Part shown: one piece after another, positions 18,267 through 26,728 of the stretch
How positions within the stretch are numbered: position 1 is the first letter of the stretch
Layout: the number at the start of each line of letters is the position of its first letter
Assembly (NCBI RefSeq): GCF_030812215.1
Contig: NZ_JAUSSG010000003.1
Coordinates: 516,400-580,399 of the forward strand
Length of the DNA: 64,000 bases
Reading direction: 5' to 3'
DNA from: Variovorax boronicumulans
GTDB taxonomy: Bacteria > Pseudomonadota > Gammaproteobacteria > Burkholderiales > Burkholderiaceae_C
Notes under the pieces: model-generated
What the model was told of the DNA's origin: nothing
The model's input: only the letters and a program-made list of their open reading frames with translations
The model's database searches: none
Program-made: the position numbers and the translations under genes

Positions 18267-19751
18267 CTATTTCTCGTCGCGCAGCCAATACCACTTGTAG
18301 AGCGCGCGCTGCCCGATGCGCCGAAACGGCGCGAATGCGCGCGACTCCACCAGGCCCATCACGTTCGGGAACGGCAGTGGCGAGCGATAGATCGGCAGCT
18401 CGAACACATCCTTGCCCGTGTCCTTGCCCGCCACGCGCTCGGCCAGCCGCTTGCCGGCCCATGTCGAGAACGACACGCCGTTGCCGCCGTAGCCGACCGC
18501 ATACCAGATCTTCTTGGCCGCATCGGGCTGCGTGATGCGCGGCATCATGTCGTGGCTCATGTCGACCCAGCCCCACCACGAGTAGTCGATGCGGATGTCG
18601 GTGAGCGGCGGAAACTTGCGTGCGATCGCATCGGTCAGCAGCTTCAGGTGCACCGGATCCTCGGCATCCGCGCCGCTCACCGCGCTGCGGCTGCCGATCT
18701 GCAGCCGGTTGCCCTTGAGCAGCCGGTAGTAGAAGCGCAGCGTGCGCGTGTCCGTCAAGAAGGTGTGCGACTTGAAGTTGGTGGCGGCCAGCTCCGCATC
18801 GCTCAGTGGCCGCGTCACCACCGAGTTCGAGAGGATCGGCATGATCCGGTTCTTCAGCATCGGGCTCAGCGCCTGCCCCGTGTAGCCCCCGGTGCACACC
18901 GCCACGCGGCGCGCGCGCACCGTGCCGGCGGGGGTGCGCAGGTGGTGCACGCCGTCGATGGTGTGCCAGCCCTGCACCGGGCTCGAGGTGTGCACCGTCA
19001 CGCCCAGCGCGCGCGCGCGGCGCATCAGCCCGAAGGTGAATTTCAGCGGATGGATGCCCACGCCCTCGGCCTCGAACATCGCGCCCTTGGCCTCGCGCTC
19101 GTCGCAGTAGTCGCGCCGCAGTTCCTCGGTGCCCATCATGCGGGTGGCGTAGCCGAAGGTCTCGCGCATCAGGCGGGCCTCGGCTTCGAGGCCGACCAGT
19201 TTCTCGGGCCGGTGCGCAAGGTAGAGATGGCCGCCATCGAAGGCATCGCAATCGATCTGCGTCGTGAGGTGGCGAAAATTCTCGAAGCCGCTGCGGATTT
19301 CCGCGTCGAGCTTCTTCGCGGTGTCCAGGCCCCAGCGCTCGATCCACTGCGAGCGCTTCAGGCGCCCGCTCGCGTTCTGGCCCTGGCCACCGCTGCGGCT
19401 GGAGCAGCCCCACGCCGCCTGGTTGGCTTCGAGCACCGTGGCCTGGATGCCGTGTTCCTCCGCGAGGTAGAGCGCGGTCGCCATGCCCGTGGCGCCCGAA
19501 CCGATGATGGCCACGTCCACGTCGATGTCTTGCAGCAGGGGGCCGTCGTCTTCGGGCGGCGTGCCTGCGCTCGCCACCCACCAGGTGGGCGCGTACGCGC
19601 GGCCGGCGCCGGGGTCGGGCGCGAGCAGCGGGTCGTATTGCGGGTCGTAGGGGCGGAACGGGTCTTGCGGTGGTTGCATGGGGGCGGCGCCGTCGATGGT
19701 CGCGGCGCTGGCGTCACTGTTGAATCGGGCGGTCCCTGCTGCGATGGTCAT
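18267..19751 (-). CDS. FAD-dependent amine oxidase (PuuB-like)
   Basis: A 494-aa flavoenzyme of the DAO family. The dinucleotide-binding motif is VAIIGSGATGMATALYLAE at about residues 61-79; CSSRSGGQGQNASGRL follows as in gamma-glutamylputrescine oxidases, and GYGGNGVSFSTWAGK near the C-terminus closes the FAD site. It should oxidise an amine or amino-acid derivative with FAD in the cytoplasm. The first 55 residues are an extra N-terminal stretch. The start has GGAG seven bases upstream. It follows a SnoaL-like gene and precedes the peptide ABC operon; the MocR gene upstream is a plausible regulator. Confidence 0.88.
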   Translation of the reverse strand: MTIAAGTARFNSDASAATIDGAAPMQPPQDPFRPYDPQYDPLLAPDPGAGRAYAPTWWVASAGTPPEDDGPLLQDIDVDVAIIGSGATGMATALYLAEEHGIQATVLEANQAAWGCSSRSGGQGQNASGRLKRSQWIERWGLDTAKKLDAEIRSGFENFRHLTTQIDCDAFDGGHLYLAHRPEKLVGLEAEARLMRETFGYATRMMGTEELRRDYCDEREAKGAMFEAEGVGIHPLKFTFGLMRRARALGVTVHTSSPVQGWHTIDGVHHLRTPAGTVRARRVAVCTGGYTGQALSPMLKNRIMPILSNSVVTRPLSDAELAATNFKSHTFLTDTRTLRFYYRLLKGNRLQIGSRSAVSGADAEDPVHLKLLTDAIARKFPPLTDIRIDYSWWGWVDMSHDMMPRITQPDAAKKIWYAVGYGGNGVSFSTWAGKRLAERVAGKDTGKDVFELPIYRSPLPFPNVMGLVESRAFAPFRRIGQRALYKWYWLRDEK

Positions 19752-19792
19752 GAGAGGGCTCCAGGTGAAAAAGACAGGTCGTTGCCGCCCAG

Positions 19793-20197
19793 CTACTTCG
19801 CTGCCGGCAGGTTCGGCCGGGCCTTGCGGAACACGTTCTTCAGGTGGATCTTTCCGTCCCTGAAGGTGAAGACGTCGATGCCGTCCGTCTCGATGCGGCT
19901 GCCGTCGGCGGCGGTGCCGGTGAAGGTCCATTGCGAGGTGCCGAAATCGCCGTGCACGAAGTGCTGGCCGTTGATCCACTGCGCATCGGGCACCGCCTGC
20001 CAGGCGCCCGCGAAGGCCTTGCGCACCGCCTCCGTGCCCACGTGACGGGTGCCGCAGGCGTCGGGGCCTGCCGCGGTCTGGAAGATGCAGTCCGGCGTCA
20101 TGAAGCCCATCAGTGCGTCGATGTCGTGGCGGTTCCAGGCGTCGCTGAAGGCGGCGAGGGTGTCGGTGGTCACTGAAGAAGAAGGTTGGGCGGTCAC
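19793..20197 (-). CDS. SnoaL/NTF2-like protein
   Basis: A 134-aa protein with an NTF2-like cone: DTLAAFSDAWNRHDIDALM helix, FMTPDCIF strand, DFGTSQWTFTGTA and IDVFTFRDGKIHLKNVF at the C-terminus. The GTG start is preferred because GGAG lies six bases upstream; a longer form would run into the divergent promoter region. Family members are small isomerases or stress proteins. It is 41 bases ahead of the amine oxidase gene and probably co-transcribed with it. Confidence 0.75.
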   Translation of the reverse strand: MTAQPSSSVTTDTLAAFSDAWNRHDIDALMGFMTPDCIFQTAAGPDACGTRHVGTEAVRKAFAGAWQAVPDAQWINGQHFVHGDFGTSQWTFTGTAADGSRIETDGIDVFTFRDGKIHLKNVFRKARPNLPAAK

Positions 20198-20352
20198 GCG
20201 GAACTCCGGAGCGGAAGAAATGAATGGCACAAGCGTAGGCAGCCGGGTGGCGGCGCGATAGGGCCAGATGGGGTGATTCGACCGAGCCAGAACGCCATGG
20301 GGCATTGCCGGGGCACCACGAAGGGGGTGCCTGTCCTAAACTGCGGCGCACC

Positions 20353-21891
20353 ATGCCCCCGAACCCGCGATCCACCCAGTGGGCGCAGCTTTTTGCGCTG
20401 CCCGATCAACCGGCGCTGCCGCTGCAGGCGCGCCTGCGAACCGCCGTGGTGCAGGCGATCCTCGAGGAGCACCTCGCCCCCGGCGCACCGCTGCCCTCGT
20501 CGCGCGAACTGGCGGCGCTGCTCGGGCTGAGCCGCAACACGGTGACCTCGGCGTACCTGCAACTGATCGACGAAGGTTTTCTCGAGGCGCGCCCGCGCAG
20601 CGGTGTGTTCGTGGCGCACAACGCGCGCCCGCTCTCCGCGGTGCATGCCGAGCCGCTGGTCGGCCGCAGCGGCCAGGCGAGCCAGCCGCCCGACTGGTCG
20701 GGCCGCGTGCTGCGCTCGCTGGTCGACAAACCCACGCTCTCCAAGCCCGACCGGTGGCGCGACTACCCGTACCCCTTTGTCTACGGCAACTACGACCCGC
20801 AGCTTTTCCCGACCGAAGACTTCCGCGAATGTTGCGCCCGCAGTCTGGCAAGGTCGCAGCTGCCGCACTGGACGCCCGATTTCGAGACCGACGATGTGCC
20901 CGACCTCATCGAGCAGATCCGCACCCGCCTCTTGCCCAAGCGCGGCGTGTTCGCGCTGAAGGAGGAGATCCTCGTCACCATGGGGGCGCAGCATGCGTAC
21001 TACCTCTTGGCCGAGGCGCTGTTCGACGAGCAGACGCGCGTGGGGCTGGAGGAGCCCGGCCACCCGCATGCGCGCAACAGCTTCTCGCTGCGGCAGCCCA
21101 AGTGGGTGGAGGTGGATGTCGATGAAGACGGCCTCGTGGTCGATGCGCTGCCCGCCGCCGACTACCTGTTCGTCACGCCCTCGCACCAGAGCCCGACCAC
21201 CGCGACGCTGAGCCTGGAGCGGCGGCAGTGGCTGCTGCGCAAGGCCGAGCTGCAGGACTTCGTGATCATCGAGGACGACTACGAGGCGGAGAACCTTTAC
21301 GAAGGTGCGCCGATGCCTGCACTCAAGAGTCTCGACAAGACGGGGCGGGTGATCTATGTGGGGTCGGTGTCCAAGAGTTTGTCGCCTGCTTTGCGGCTGG
21401 GGTTCATCGTGGCGCCTCGGGCGTTGATCAAGGAGCTGCGGTTGATCCGGCATGCGATGGTTCGGCATCCGAGTGCGTTCTTGCAGCACGCGTATGCGCT
21501 GTTTCTTTCGCTGGGGCATCACGAGTCGCATGCGCGGCGGGTGAATCACGCGATGCAGGAGCGGTTGGCGATTGCGGCGCAGGCGCTGCGGGATCACTTG
21601 CCGGATTTCGAGTTCCGGCTGCCTTCGGGAGGGGCTTCGATCTGGGTGCAGGCGCCTACGTGGGTGGATGCGAATGAGCTGTCTCTCATGGCTCGCAACC
21701 ATGGTGTGCTGATCGAGGCGGGGGATGTGTTCTTTGCTCGGCCTCCGTATCCTTGTCCGTTCTTTCGGCTGAGGTTGTCTTCTATTGCGGCTTCTCAGAT
21801 TCCGGCTGGGATTCGGGCTTTGGGGATGGCGGTGGAGGAGCTGGCGTTGGCGCGCGGCGAGAAGCGGGCCGCGGGGCTTCGAACGCATTGA
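20353..21891 (+). CDS. MocR-family transcriptional regulator (GntR HTH plus aminotransferase-like domain)
   Basis: A 512-aa MocR/PdxR-type regulator. The N-terminal GntR winged helix covers about residues 20-90 (SRELAALLGLSRNTVTSAYL). The rest is a fold-type I aminotransferase-like domain with the PLP lysine in SVSKSLSPALRLG (Lys 341). It should sense a PLP-reactive amine or amino compound and control the divergent amine-oxidase operon, and perhaps the peptide transporter beyond it. Codon choice in the last third changes visibly: more TCT, TTT, CGG and GGG codons than in the first two-thirds. Confidence 0.88.
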   Translation: MPPNPRSTQWAQLFALPDQPALPLQARLRTAVVQAILEEHLAPGAPLPSSRELAALLGLSRNTVTSAYLQLIDEGFLEARPRSGVFVAHNARPLSAVHAEPLVGRSGQASQPPDWSGRVLRSLVDKPTLSKPDRWRDYPYPFVYGNYDPQLFPTEDFRECCARSLARSQLPHWTPDFETDDVPDLIEQIRTRLLPKRGVFALKEEILVTMGAQHAYYLLAEALFDEQTRVGLEEPGHPHARNSFSLRQPKWVEVDVDEDGLVVDALPAADYLFVTPSHQSPTTATLSLERRQWLLRKAELQDFVIIEDDYEAENLYEGAPMPALKSLDKTGRVIYVGSVSKSLSPALRLGFIVAPRALIKELRLIRHAMVRHPSAFLQHAYALFLSLGHHESHARRVNHAMQERLAIAAQALRDHLPDFEFRLPSGGASIWVQAPTWVDANELSLMARNHGVLIEAGDVFFARPPYPCPFFRLRLSSIAASQIPAGIRALGMAVEELALARGEKRAAGLRTH

Positions 21892-21901
21892 ATTAATTTG
21901 T

Positions 21902-22528
21902 TTTCCGAGGCCGGGTCTCGCCCCGGCGGGCGACTCACTTTCTTTTGCTTCGCCAAAAGAAAGTAAGCAAAGAAAAGGCGACCCCGCTGTCTGCGACCCC
22001 TTCGCGTTGCTACGGGGCAACCAGCGGTGCTCGCGTTTCGCGGGGTCTCGCAGAACTCGCTTCGCTCAAACAGCTGCGAGCCCTGATCCGCGAAACGCTG
22101 CGCTCCTCGGCGCAGCCAGAGGGGGGTGGAGACAACCCGGGCCTTTGCTTCGCTCGGCACGAAGGGCGGACACGTGCAGCGTGTCCGCCTTGAATTGGAT
22201 GTGATGGCCGGTGGATGCCGCTGGGTGTGCTGTTCCGGGCCGAGCAAAGCGACGGCCCGCGATGTCTTGAACGCCGAGCGCAGCGATGGCGTGCCGGTTC
22301 CCAAATCCCTTCTGTATGCGCCGAGGAGCGGAGCGTTTCGCGGATCAGGGCTCGCCCTTGTTTGAGCGAAGCGAGTTTGGGCGAGACCCCGCGGAACGTG
22401 AGCACCGCAGGTTGCCCGCAGCGAAGCGAAGGGACGCAGACAGCAGGGTCGCCTTTTCTTTGCTTACGTTCTTTTGGCGAAGCAAAAGAAAGTAAGTCGC
22501 CTGCCGGGGCGAGACCCGGCCTCGGAAA
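21902..22528. repeat. Large inverted repeat with about 210-bp arms
   Basis: The arms are about 21902-22114 and 22317-22528, separated by roughly 200 bases. Both read CCGAGGCCGGGTCTCGCCCC at the outer end, then a segment with TTTTGCTTCGCCAAAAG, a stretch around AAAGAAAAGGCGACC, and end near CGCTCCTCGGCGCA. Arm identity is high but not complete. The 844-base gap between the MocR gene and tauA consists mostly of this structure. I see no transposase gene or target duplication; it looks like two opposed copies of an intergenic repeat family. The 207 bases between it and tauA hold only short GC-rich hairpins and the tauA ribosome-binding site. Confidence 0.8.
22165..22189. repeat. 10-bp perfect hairpin in the spacer of the large inverted repeat
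   Basis: GGCGGACACG and CGTGTCCGCC face each other across TGCAG. A short T/A-richer run follows on the plus strand, so it could end transcription from the MocR side, but the T-tract is poor. Confidence 0.5.
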
Positions 22529-22735
22529 GAAAAAGAAATCGCATTCCTCACTAACCCCGGGACGCCCGGGCGGCCGAAAAAAAGGCCCAGACGCCCCGTC
22601 TGAGTGCCATATGCACCAGAACAAGGGTATTCACCAACAAGCTGGCTCCATCCCCCCATCCGCGCTGGTACTTCCTGGCCAGAGGCGTTGGGTGCAAAGT
22701 CGCGGCGAGATTCATCTATCTACTGGAGAAACCCG

Positions 22736-23749
22736 ATGACCACGTCCCGCCGTCTCCCCCTCCAACTCGCCGTCCTCGCCTCCGTCCTCACGCTGTGCGG
22801 CGCCTCCTTCGCACAGCAAACCAAGGAACTCACCTTCGCCCACCAGGACATGCTGGTCCCCCTGCGCCTGGTCATGGAATCCGGCGAGGTCGAGAAAGCC
22901 ACCGGCTACAAGATCAACTGGCGCATGTTCTCCGGCGGCGGCGACGTCATCCGCGCGATGGCTTCAGGCGACGTGCAGATGGGCGAAACCGGCTCCAGCC
23001 CGCTCACCGCGGCAGCCAGCCAGGGCCAGGACATCAAGCTCTTCTGGATTTCGGCCGACATCGCCAACGCCGAGGCGCTCATCGCCCGCAACGCGTCGGG
23101 CATCAACAGCATGAAGGACCTCGCGGGCAAGAAGGTGGCCACGCCCTTCGTCTCGACCGCGCACTACCAGCTCATGGCCGGCATGAAGATGGACGGCGTC
23201 GACCCCAAGAGCGTCAACGTGATGAACATGCGCCCGCCGGAAATCGCCGCCGCCTGGGAGCGCGGCGACATCGACGCCACCTTCATCTGGGACCCGGTGC
23301 TCTCCAAGATCAAGGGCACGGGCAAGACCATCGCCACCTCGGGCAGCATCGGCAAGCGCGGCGCGCCGACCTTCGAAGGCATCGTCGTCAACGCCAAGTG
23401 GGCCGCGGCCAATGAGCCTTTCATGATCGCGTTCGTCAAGGCACTGAACCGCGCCAACGAGGAATACAAGGCCACCGGCAAGAGCTGGACGCCCGATTCG
23501 CCACAGACCAAGGCCATGGCCAAGTGGACCAAAGCCGACCCGAAGGACGTGGGCGCGGCCATGGCGCTCTACACCTTCCCGACCATGGCCGAGCAGGTCT
23601 CGCCCACATGGCTGGGCGGCGGCGCGGCCAAGGCGATGGCAGGCACTGCGGCCTTCCTGAAAGAGCAAGGCCGCGTGCAGGAAGTGAAGCCCGACTACGG
23701 CGCGTACGTGACCACCGTGTACGTCGACAAGGCGATGGCCAGCAAGTAA
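22736..23749 (+). CDS. tauA: Taurine/sulfonate ABC transporter substrate-binding protein
   Basis: A 337-aa periplasmic protein with a signal peptide (about residues 1-24, ending SFAQ). The mature part matches TauA: LTFAHQDMLVPLR, then MGETGSSPLTAAASQG, KVATPFVSTAHYQLM and ATFIWDPVLSKI. It should bind taurine or a related alkanesulfonate. GGAG lies nine bases before the ATG. It is the first of three genes that form a complete importer; no dioxygenase (tauD) or aminotransferase follows, so the imported compound must be used by genes elsewhere, possibly the xsc cluster in this window. Confidence 0.88.
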   Translation: MTTSRRLPLQLAVLASVLTLCGASFAQQTKELTFAHQDMLVPLRLVMESGEVEKATGYKINWRMFSGGGDVIRAMASGDVQMGETGSSPLTAAASQGQDIKLFWISADIANAEALIARNASGINSMKDLAGKKVATPFVSTAHYQLMAGMKMDGVDPKSVNVMNMRPPEIAAAWERGDIDATFIWDPVLSKIKGTGKTIATSGSIGKRGAPTFEGIVVNAKWAAANEPFMIAFVKALNRANEEYKATGKSWTPDSPQTKAMAKWTKADPKDVGAAMALYTFPTMAEQVSPTWLGGGAAKAMAGTAAFLKEQGRVQEVKPDYGAYVTTVYVDKAMASK

Positions 23750-23764
23750 GCAAGCAGTACCGAG

Positions 23765-24553
23765 ATGCCCACGCTCGACATCCGCGACCTCACGGTCAAC
23801 TACGCCGTCAAGGGCGGCACGCTGCAGGCGCTGGCGCCCGTCAACCTCACGATGCACGACGGCGATTTCGTCGTCGCGCTCGGTGCTTCGGGCTGCGGCA
23901 AGACGACGCTGCTCAACAGCATCGCGGGCTTCCTGCCGCCATCGACCGGCGAGATTCTTCTGGACGGCAAGCCCGTGGTCGGCCCCGGCGCCGACCGCGG
24001 CGTCGTGTTCCAGAAACACGCGCTCATGCCCTGGCTCAACGTGCGAGACAACGTGGCGCTGGGCCTGCGCCTGGCCGGCATGGGCAAGGCCGAACGCGAC
24101 CGCATCGCCGAGGACAAGCTCGCGCTCGTCGGTCTGCAGCAGTACGCCGACCGCGCGGTGTACGAGCTCTCGGGCGGCATGCAGCAGCGCGTGGGCATTG
24201 CGCGCGCCCTTGCCAGCGACCCGGCCGTGCTGCTGATGGACGAGCCCATGGGCGCGCTCGATGCGTTCACGCGCGAGCAGGTGCAGGAGATCCTGCTCAA
24301 GGCCTGGTCCAAGTCGAACAAGATGGTGTTCTTCATCACCCACTCGGTGGAAGAGGCGCTGTTCCTCGCCACGCGCCTCATCGTGATGAGCCCCAGCCCG
24401 GGCCGCATCTCGCATGTCTACGACAACGTGCCGTTCTCGCGCCAATACCTCTCGCACGGCGATTCGCGCAAGGTGAAGTCCGAGCCCGAATTCATCCGCA
24501 TGCGCGAAGAGGTCTTGTCGATCATTCACCATCGCGAGGCCGCCCATGCCTGA
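23765..24553 (+). CDS. tauB: Taurine/sulfonate ABC transporter ATPase
   Basis: A 262-aa ATPase of the nitrate/sulfonate/taurine group: Walker [10 protein letters not shown] at about 39-47, Q-loop [14 protein letters not shown], signature LSGGMQQR at about 138, Walker [13 protein letters not shown], and the H-loop [10 protein letters not shown]. It powers the TauA/TauC importer. It starts 15 bases after tauA, and its last eight bases overlap the tauC start. Confidence 0.93.
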   Translation: MPTLDIRDLTVNYAVKGGTLQALAPVNLTMHDGDFVVALGASGCGKTTLLNSIAGFLPPSTGEILLDGKPVVGPGADRGVVFQKHALMPWLNVRDNVALGLRLAGMGKAERDRIAEDKLALVGLQQYADRAVYELSGGMQQRVGIARALASDPAVLLMDEPMGALDAFTREQVQEILLKAWSKSNKMVFFITHSVEEALFLATRLIVMSPSPGRISHVYDNVPFSRQYLSHGDSRKVKSEPEFIRMREEVLSIIHHREAAHA

Positions 24554-25442
24554 GGTCACCATCGCATCGCCCAATGCTGTTGCCGTTGCTGCCATGACGC
24601 CGCCTTCGAAACCCGCCGCATCGCCGCCGCCCGCACCCGGCGCCAAGCTCAAGACCAGCGCCTTCAAGGTGCCGGGCGAGGGCTCCAGCGTCGTCATCAG
24701 CGTGGTCACCGTCGTGGCGCTGGTCGTGCTGTGGTTCGTTGTCACCAACATGGGGTGGGTCAAGCCGCTCTTCCTGCCGACGCCGCAGGCCGTGTTCCAG
24801 CAGTTCTACGAATACCTCACCGGCCAGGCCAACGACAAGCCGCTGTGGCAGCACTTCCTGGCGAGCATGTTCCGCGTGTTCTCGGCCTTCTTCCTCGCGT
24901 GCGCCACCGCCATTCCCGTTGGCATCGCGATGGGCATGAGCCGCTTCTGGCGCGGCATCTTCGATCCGCCGCTGGAGTTTTACCGGCCGCTGCCGCCGCT
25001 TGCGTACCTGCCGCTCATCATCATCTGGTTCGGCATCGACGAACTGCCCAAGGTGCTGCTGATCTTCTTGAGCTGCTTCGCGCCGCTGGCCCTCGCCGCG
25101 CGCTCGGGCATGCGCAGCGCATCACAAGAGCAGATCAATGCCGCGTACTCGATGGGCGCGAGCTACATGCAGGTGATTCGCCATGTCATATTGCCTTCGG
25201 CGCTGCCCGACATCCTCGTGGGCATGCGCATCGCCATCGGCTTCGGCTGGACCACGCTGGTGGCCGCCGAGATGGTCGCGGCCAACATGGGCCTGGGTCA
25301 GATGGTGCTGAACGCGTCGAACTTCCTGCGCACCGACATCGTCATCATGGGCATCATCGTCATTGGCGTGGTGGCGTATCTTTTCGACCTGCTGATGCGG
25401 TGGCTCGAGCGACGCCTGGTGCCATGGAAAGGGCGCATGTAG
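24546..25442 (+). CDS. tauC: Taurine/sulfonate ABC transporter permease
   Basis: A 298-aa inner-membrane permease with a Pro/Ala-rich cytoplasmic N-terminus (about 40 residues), six helices and the EAA loop around [20 protein letters not shown]. The [19 protein letters not shown] segment is typical of TauC/SsuC. The start overlaps tauB. The last 83 bases are shared with the convergent LysR gene. Confidence 0.92.
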   Translation: MPEVTIASPNAVAVAAMTPPSKPAASPPPAPGAKLKTSAFKVPGEGSSVVISVVTVVALVVLWFVVTNMGWVKPLFLPTPQAVFQQFYEYLTGQANDKPLWQHFLASMFRVFSAFFLACATAIPVGIAMGMSRFWRGIFDPPLEFYRPLPPLAYLPLIIIWFGIDELPKVLLIFLSCFAPLALAARSGMRSASQEQINAAYSMGASYMQVIRHVILPSALPDILVGMRIAIGFGWTTLVAAEMVAANMGLGQMVLNASNFLRTDIVIMGIIVIGVVAYLFDLLMRWLERRLVPWKGRM

Positions 25443-26382
25443 CAGCGGACGGCATGACGGGCGACGCGGGCGGCATCGCCGGCATCGCGGGCGGGTCGCC
25501 GTGCTGCGCCATCGACTGTTCCAGGAAATCGAGCATCGCTCGCATCGCCGCGCTGTTGTGGCGGCGCTGCGAGTACGCGGCATACAACCAGTGGTCGCGC
25601 GGCATGTGCTCGCGCAGCACCGGCACCAGCGCACCGCGCTCCAGGTGCGATTGCGCCAGCGGCTCCGGCACATAGGCCACGCCCACGCCGCGCAGCGCCA
25701 GCTCGATGAGCGCCACCGCGTCGTTGGCCTCCATGCGGCTGTGCACCGGCACGTCGTATGCCTCGCCGTCGGTCACGAAGGGCAGGTGCGTGGACGGCTT
25801 GAGCGAATAGCTCAGCACGTCGTGCCGTGCCAGGTCTTCGGGCAGCTGCGGAATGCCGCGCCGCGCCCAGTAGGCGGGCGACGCGCACACCACCATCTCG
25901 AACTGCACCAGCCGGCGCACGATGAGGTTCATGTCGTCGATGCGCCCGCCCGTCAGGTGGATGTCGATGCCTTGCTCGATCAGGTCGATCTCGCTGTTGG
26001 TGAAGACGAGGCTCACATACACCTCGGGATAGAGGCGGATGAATTCGGCGATCACGTCGGACATCCAGCCCGCGATCATTCCGTTGGGCGCGCTCATGCG
26101 CAGCCGCCCGCGCGGCGTGGAGCCGTGGCCCTGCAGGTCGTTGAGCGTGTTCTCGGCCATCGCCACCAGCTCGGTGCTGCGGTCGAGCAGCACCTGGCCT
26201 GCGTCGGTGAGGCTCAGCGAGCGGGTGGAGCGGTTGAGCAGGCGCACGCCGCTGCGCGTTTCGAGCTCGGCCACATAGCGGCTGACGGTGGCCTTGGACA
26301 TGCCGAGCGAATCGGCAGCGCGGGAGAAGCTACGGCGGAACGCAACTTCGCGAAATGTTTTGATGAGGTCGAGGCCGTCCAT
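25360..26382 (-). CDS. LysR-family transcriptional regulator
   Basis: A 340-aa regulator with an N-terminal LysR winged helix (FREVAFRRSFSRAADSLGMSKATVSRYVAELE, quoted in part, about residues 10-40) and a substrate-binding domain to about residue 300. It resembles the CrgA-like single-target LysR group. The final 35 residues (Ala/Pro/Met-rich, ending GRKDTPPRQ) run antisense into tauC and look like an extension past a lost stop codon. It faces away from the C4-like RNA region; the target genes are unknown. Confidence 0.85.
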   Translation of the reverse strand: MDGLDLIKTFREVAFRRSFSRAADSLGMSKATVSRYVAELETRSGVRLLNRSTRSLSLTDAGQVLLDRSTELVAMAENTLNDLQGHGSTPRGRLRMSAPNGMIAGWMSDVIAEFIRLYPEVYVSLVFTNSEIDLIEQGIDIHLTGGRIDDMNLIVRRLVQFEMVVCASPAYWARRGIPQLPEDLARHDVLSYSLKPSTHLPFVTDGEAYDVPVHSRMEANDAVALIELALRGVGVAYVPEPLAQSHLERGALVPVLREHMPRDHWLYAAYSQRRHNSAAMRAMLDFLEQSMAQHGDPPAMPAMPPASPVMPSAATCALSMAPGVARATASAGRKDTPPRQ

Positions 26383-26508
26383 GACTGGCGCATTGTTCCA
26401 GCATCGGGGGAGGGGCCATGGACCGTAGGGGCATCCCGGGTTGACGGGCCCGGCTGGCGAGTACTGCGTGGCTATACTGCGCCGGTCATGTCAGAAAAAG
26501 GCGTGATC

Positions 26509-26521
26509 GGGATTGGTCTCC
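26509..26521 (+). promoter_or_regulatory. Upstream target site of the C4/CI-like antisense RNA
   Basis: GGGATTGGTCTCC shares the core ATTGGTCTC with a second site downstream of the RNA. Both can pair with AGACCAA in the exposed loop of the folded RNA at 26595-26672. A TATACT -10 hexamer lies at 26473-26478, 31 bases upstream, with no good -35 at normal spacing. Confidence 0.55.
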
Positions 26522-26539
26522 TGAAGCATCTCTGCGACG

Positions 26540-26573
26540 AAAGCCGCAGTCACCCCGCAGGGTCTGCGGCTTT
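26540..26573 (+). terminator. Strong hairpin in the leader (possible attenuator)
   Basis: AAAGCCGCAG and CTGCGGCTTT form a perfect 10-bp stem around a 14-base loop. The stem ends in TTT then GTCG, so the T-run is short. In P4- and P1-type immunity systems pairing of the antisense RNA with the leader favours early termination; this hairpin is a candidate for that step. Confidence 0.45.
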
Positions 26574-26594
26574 GTCGTTCGTGCCTCCAGTTTT

Positions 26595-26672
26595 GGCGGC
26601 TCGACGGGCGGGCGCAAGCCCGGCCGGTTCTCGCAAGAGGTGCCCGGTAGACCAACCCGTCGAGCTGCCGCC
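26595..26672 (+). ncRNA. C4/CI-like antisense RNA
   Basis: The sequence folds as a closed multiloop. The outer stem GGCGGC+TCGACGGG (26595-26608) pairs with CCCGTCGA+GCCGCC (26656-26663 and 26667-26672). Inside are hairpin CGGGC-GCAA-GCCCG (26609-26622) and hairpin CCGG..CTC-GCAA-GAG..CCGG (26624-26647), both with GNRA loops. Between them and the closing stem the bases TAGACCAA (26648-26655) are free and match ATTGGTCT in two flanking sites. This is the layout of P1/P7 C4 RNA and P4 CI immunity RNA. The assignment rests on structure and complementarity seen here; no database match was made. Confidence 0.7.
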
Positions 26673-26674
26673 TC

Positions 26675-26688
26675 CGATTGGTCTCGGG
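26675..26688 (+). promoter_or_regulatory. Downstream target site of the C4/CI-like antisense RNA
   Basis: CGATTGGTCTCGGG repeats the core ATTGGTCTC of the upstream site and lies 41 bases before the start of the small ORF at 26729. Pairing with the RNA here could affect transcription or translation of that ORF. Confidence 0.55.
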
Positions 26689-26728
26689 AGTGGTGGTTTC
26701 AGCAAACCGCACCTCTTGGAGGCCATGT

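Noticed and set aside
16471..19581. Upstream in-frame extension of the substrate-binding protein to over 1000 residues
   Set aside because: The added part is low complexity and antiparallel to the amine oxidase region; a signal peptide marks the true start at 18069.
18267..20375. Extended form of the amine oxidase
   Set aside because: The extra N-terminus overlaps the SnoaL-like gene and lacks family similarity; the ATG with GGAG at 19751 fits better.
22115..22316. Possible insertion sequence between the repeat arms
   Set aside because: The 200-base spacer is too short for a transposase and contains no coding frame of note; no target duplication seen.
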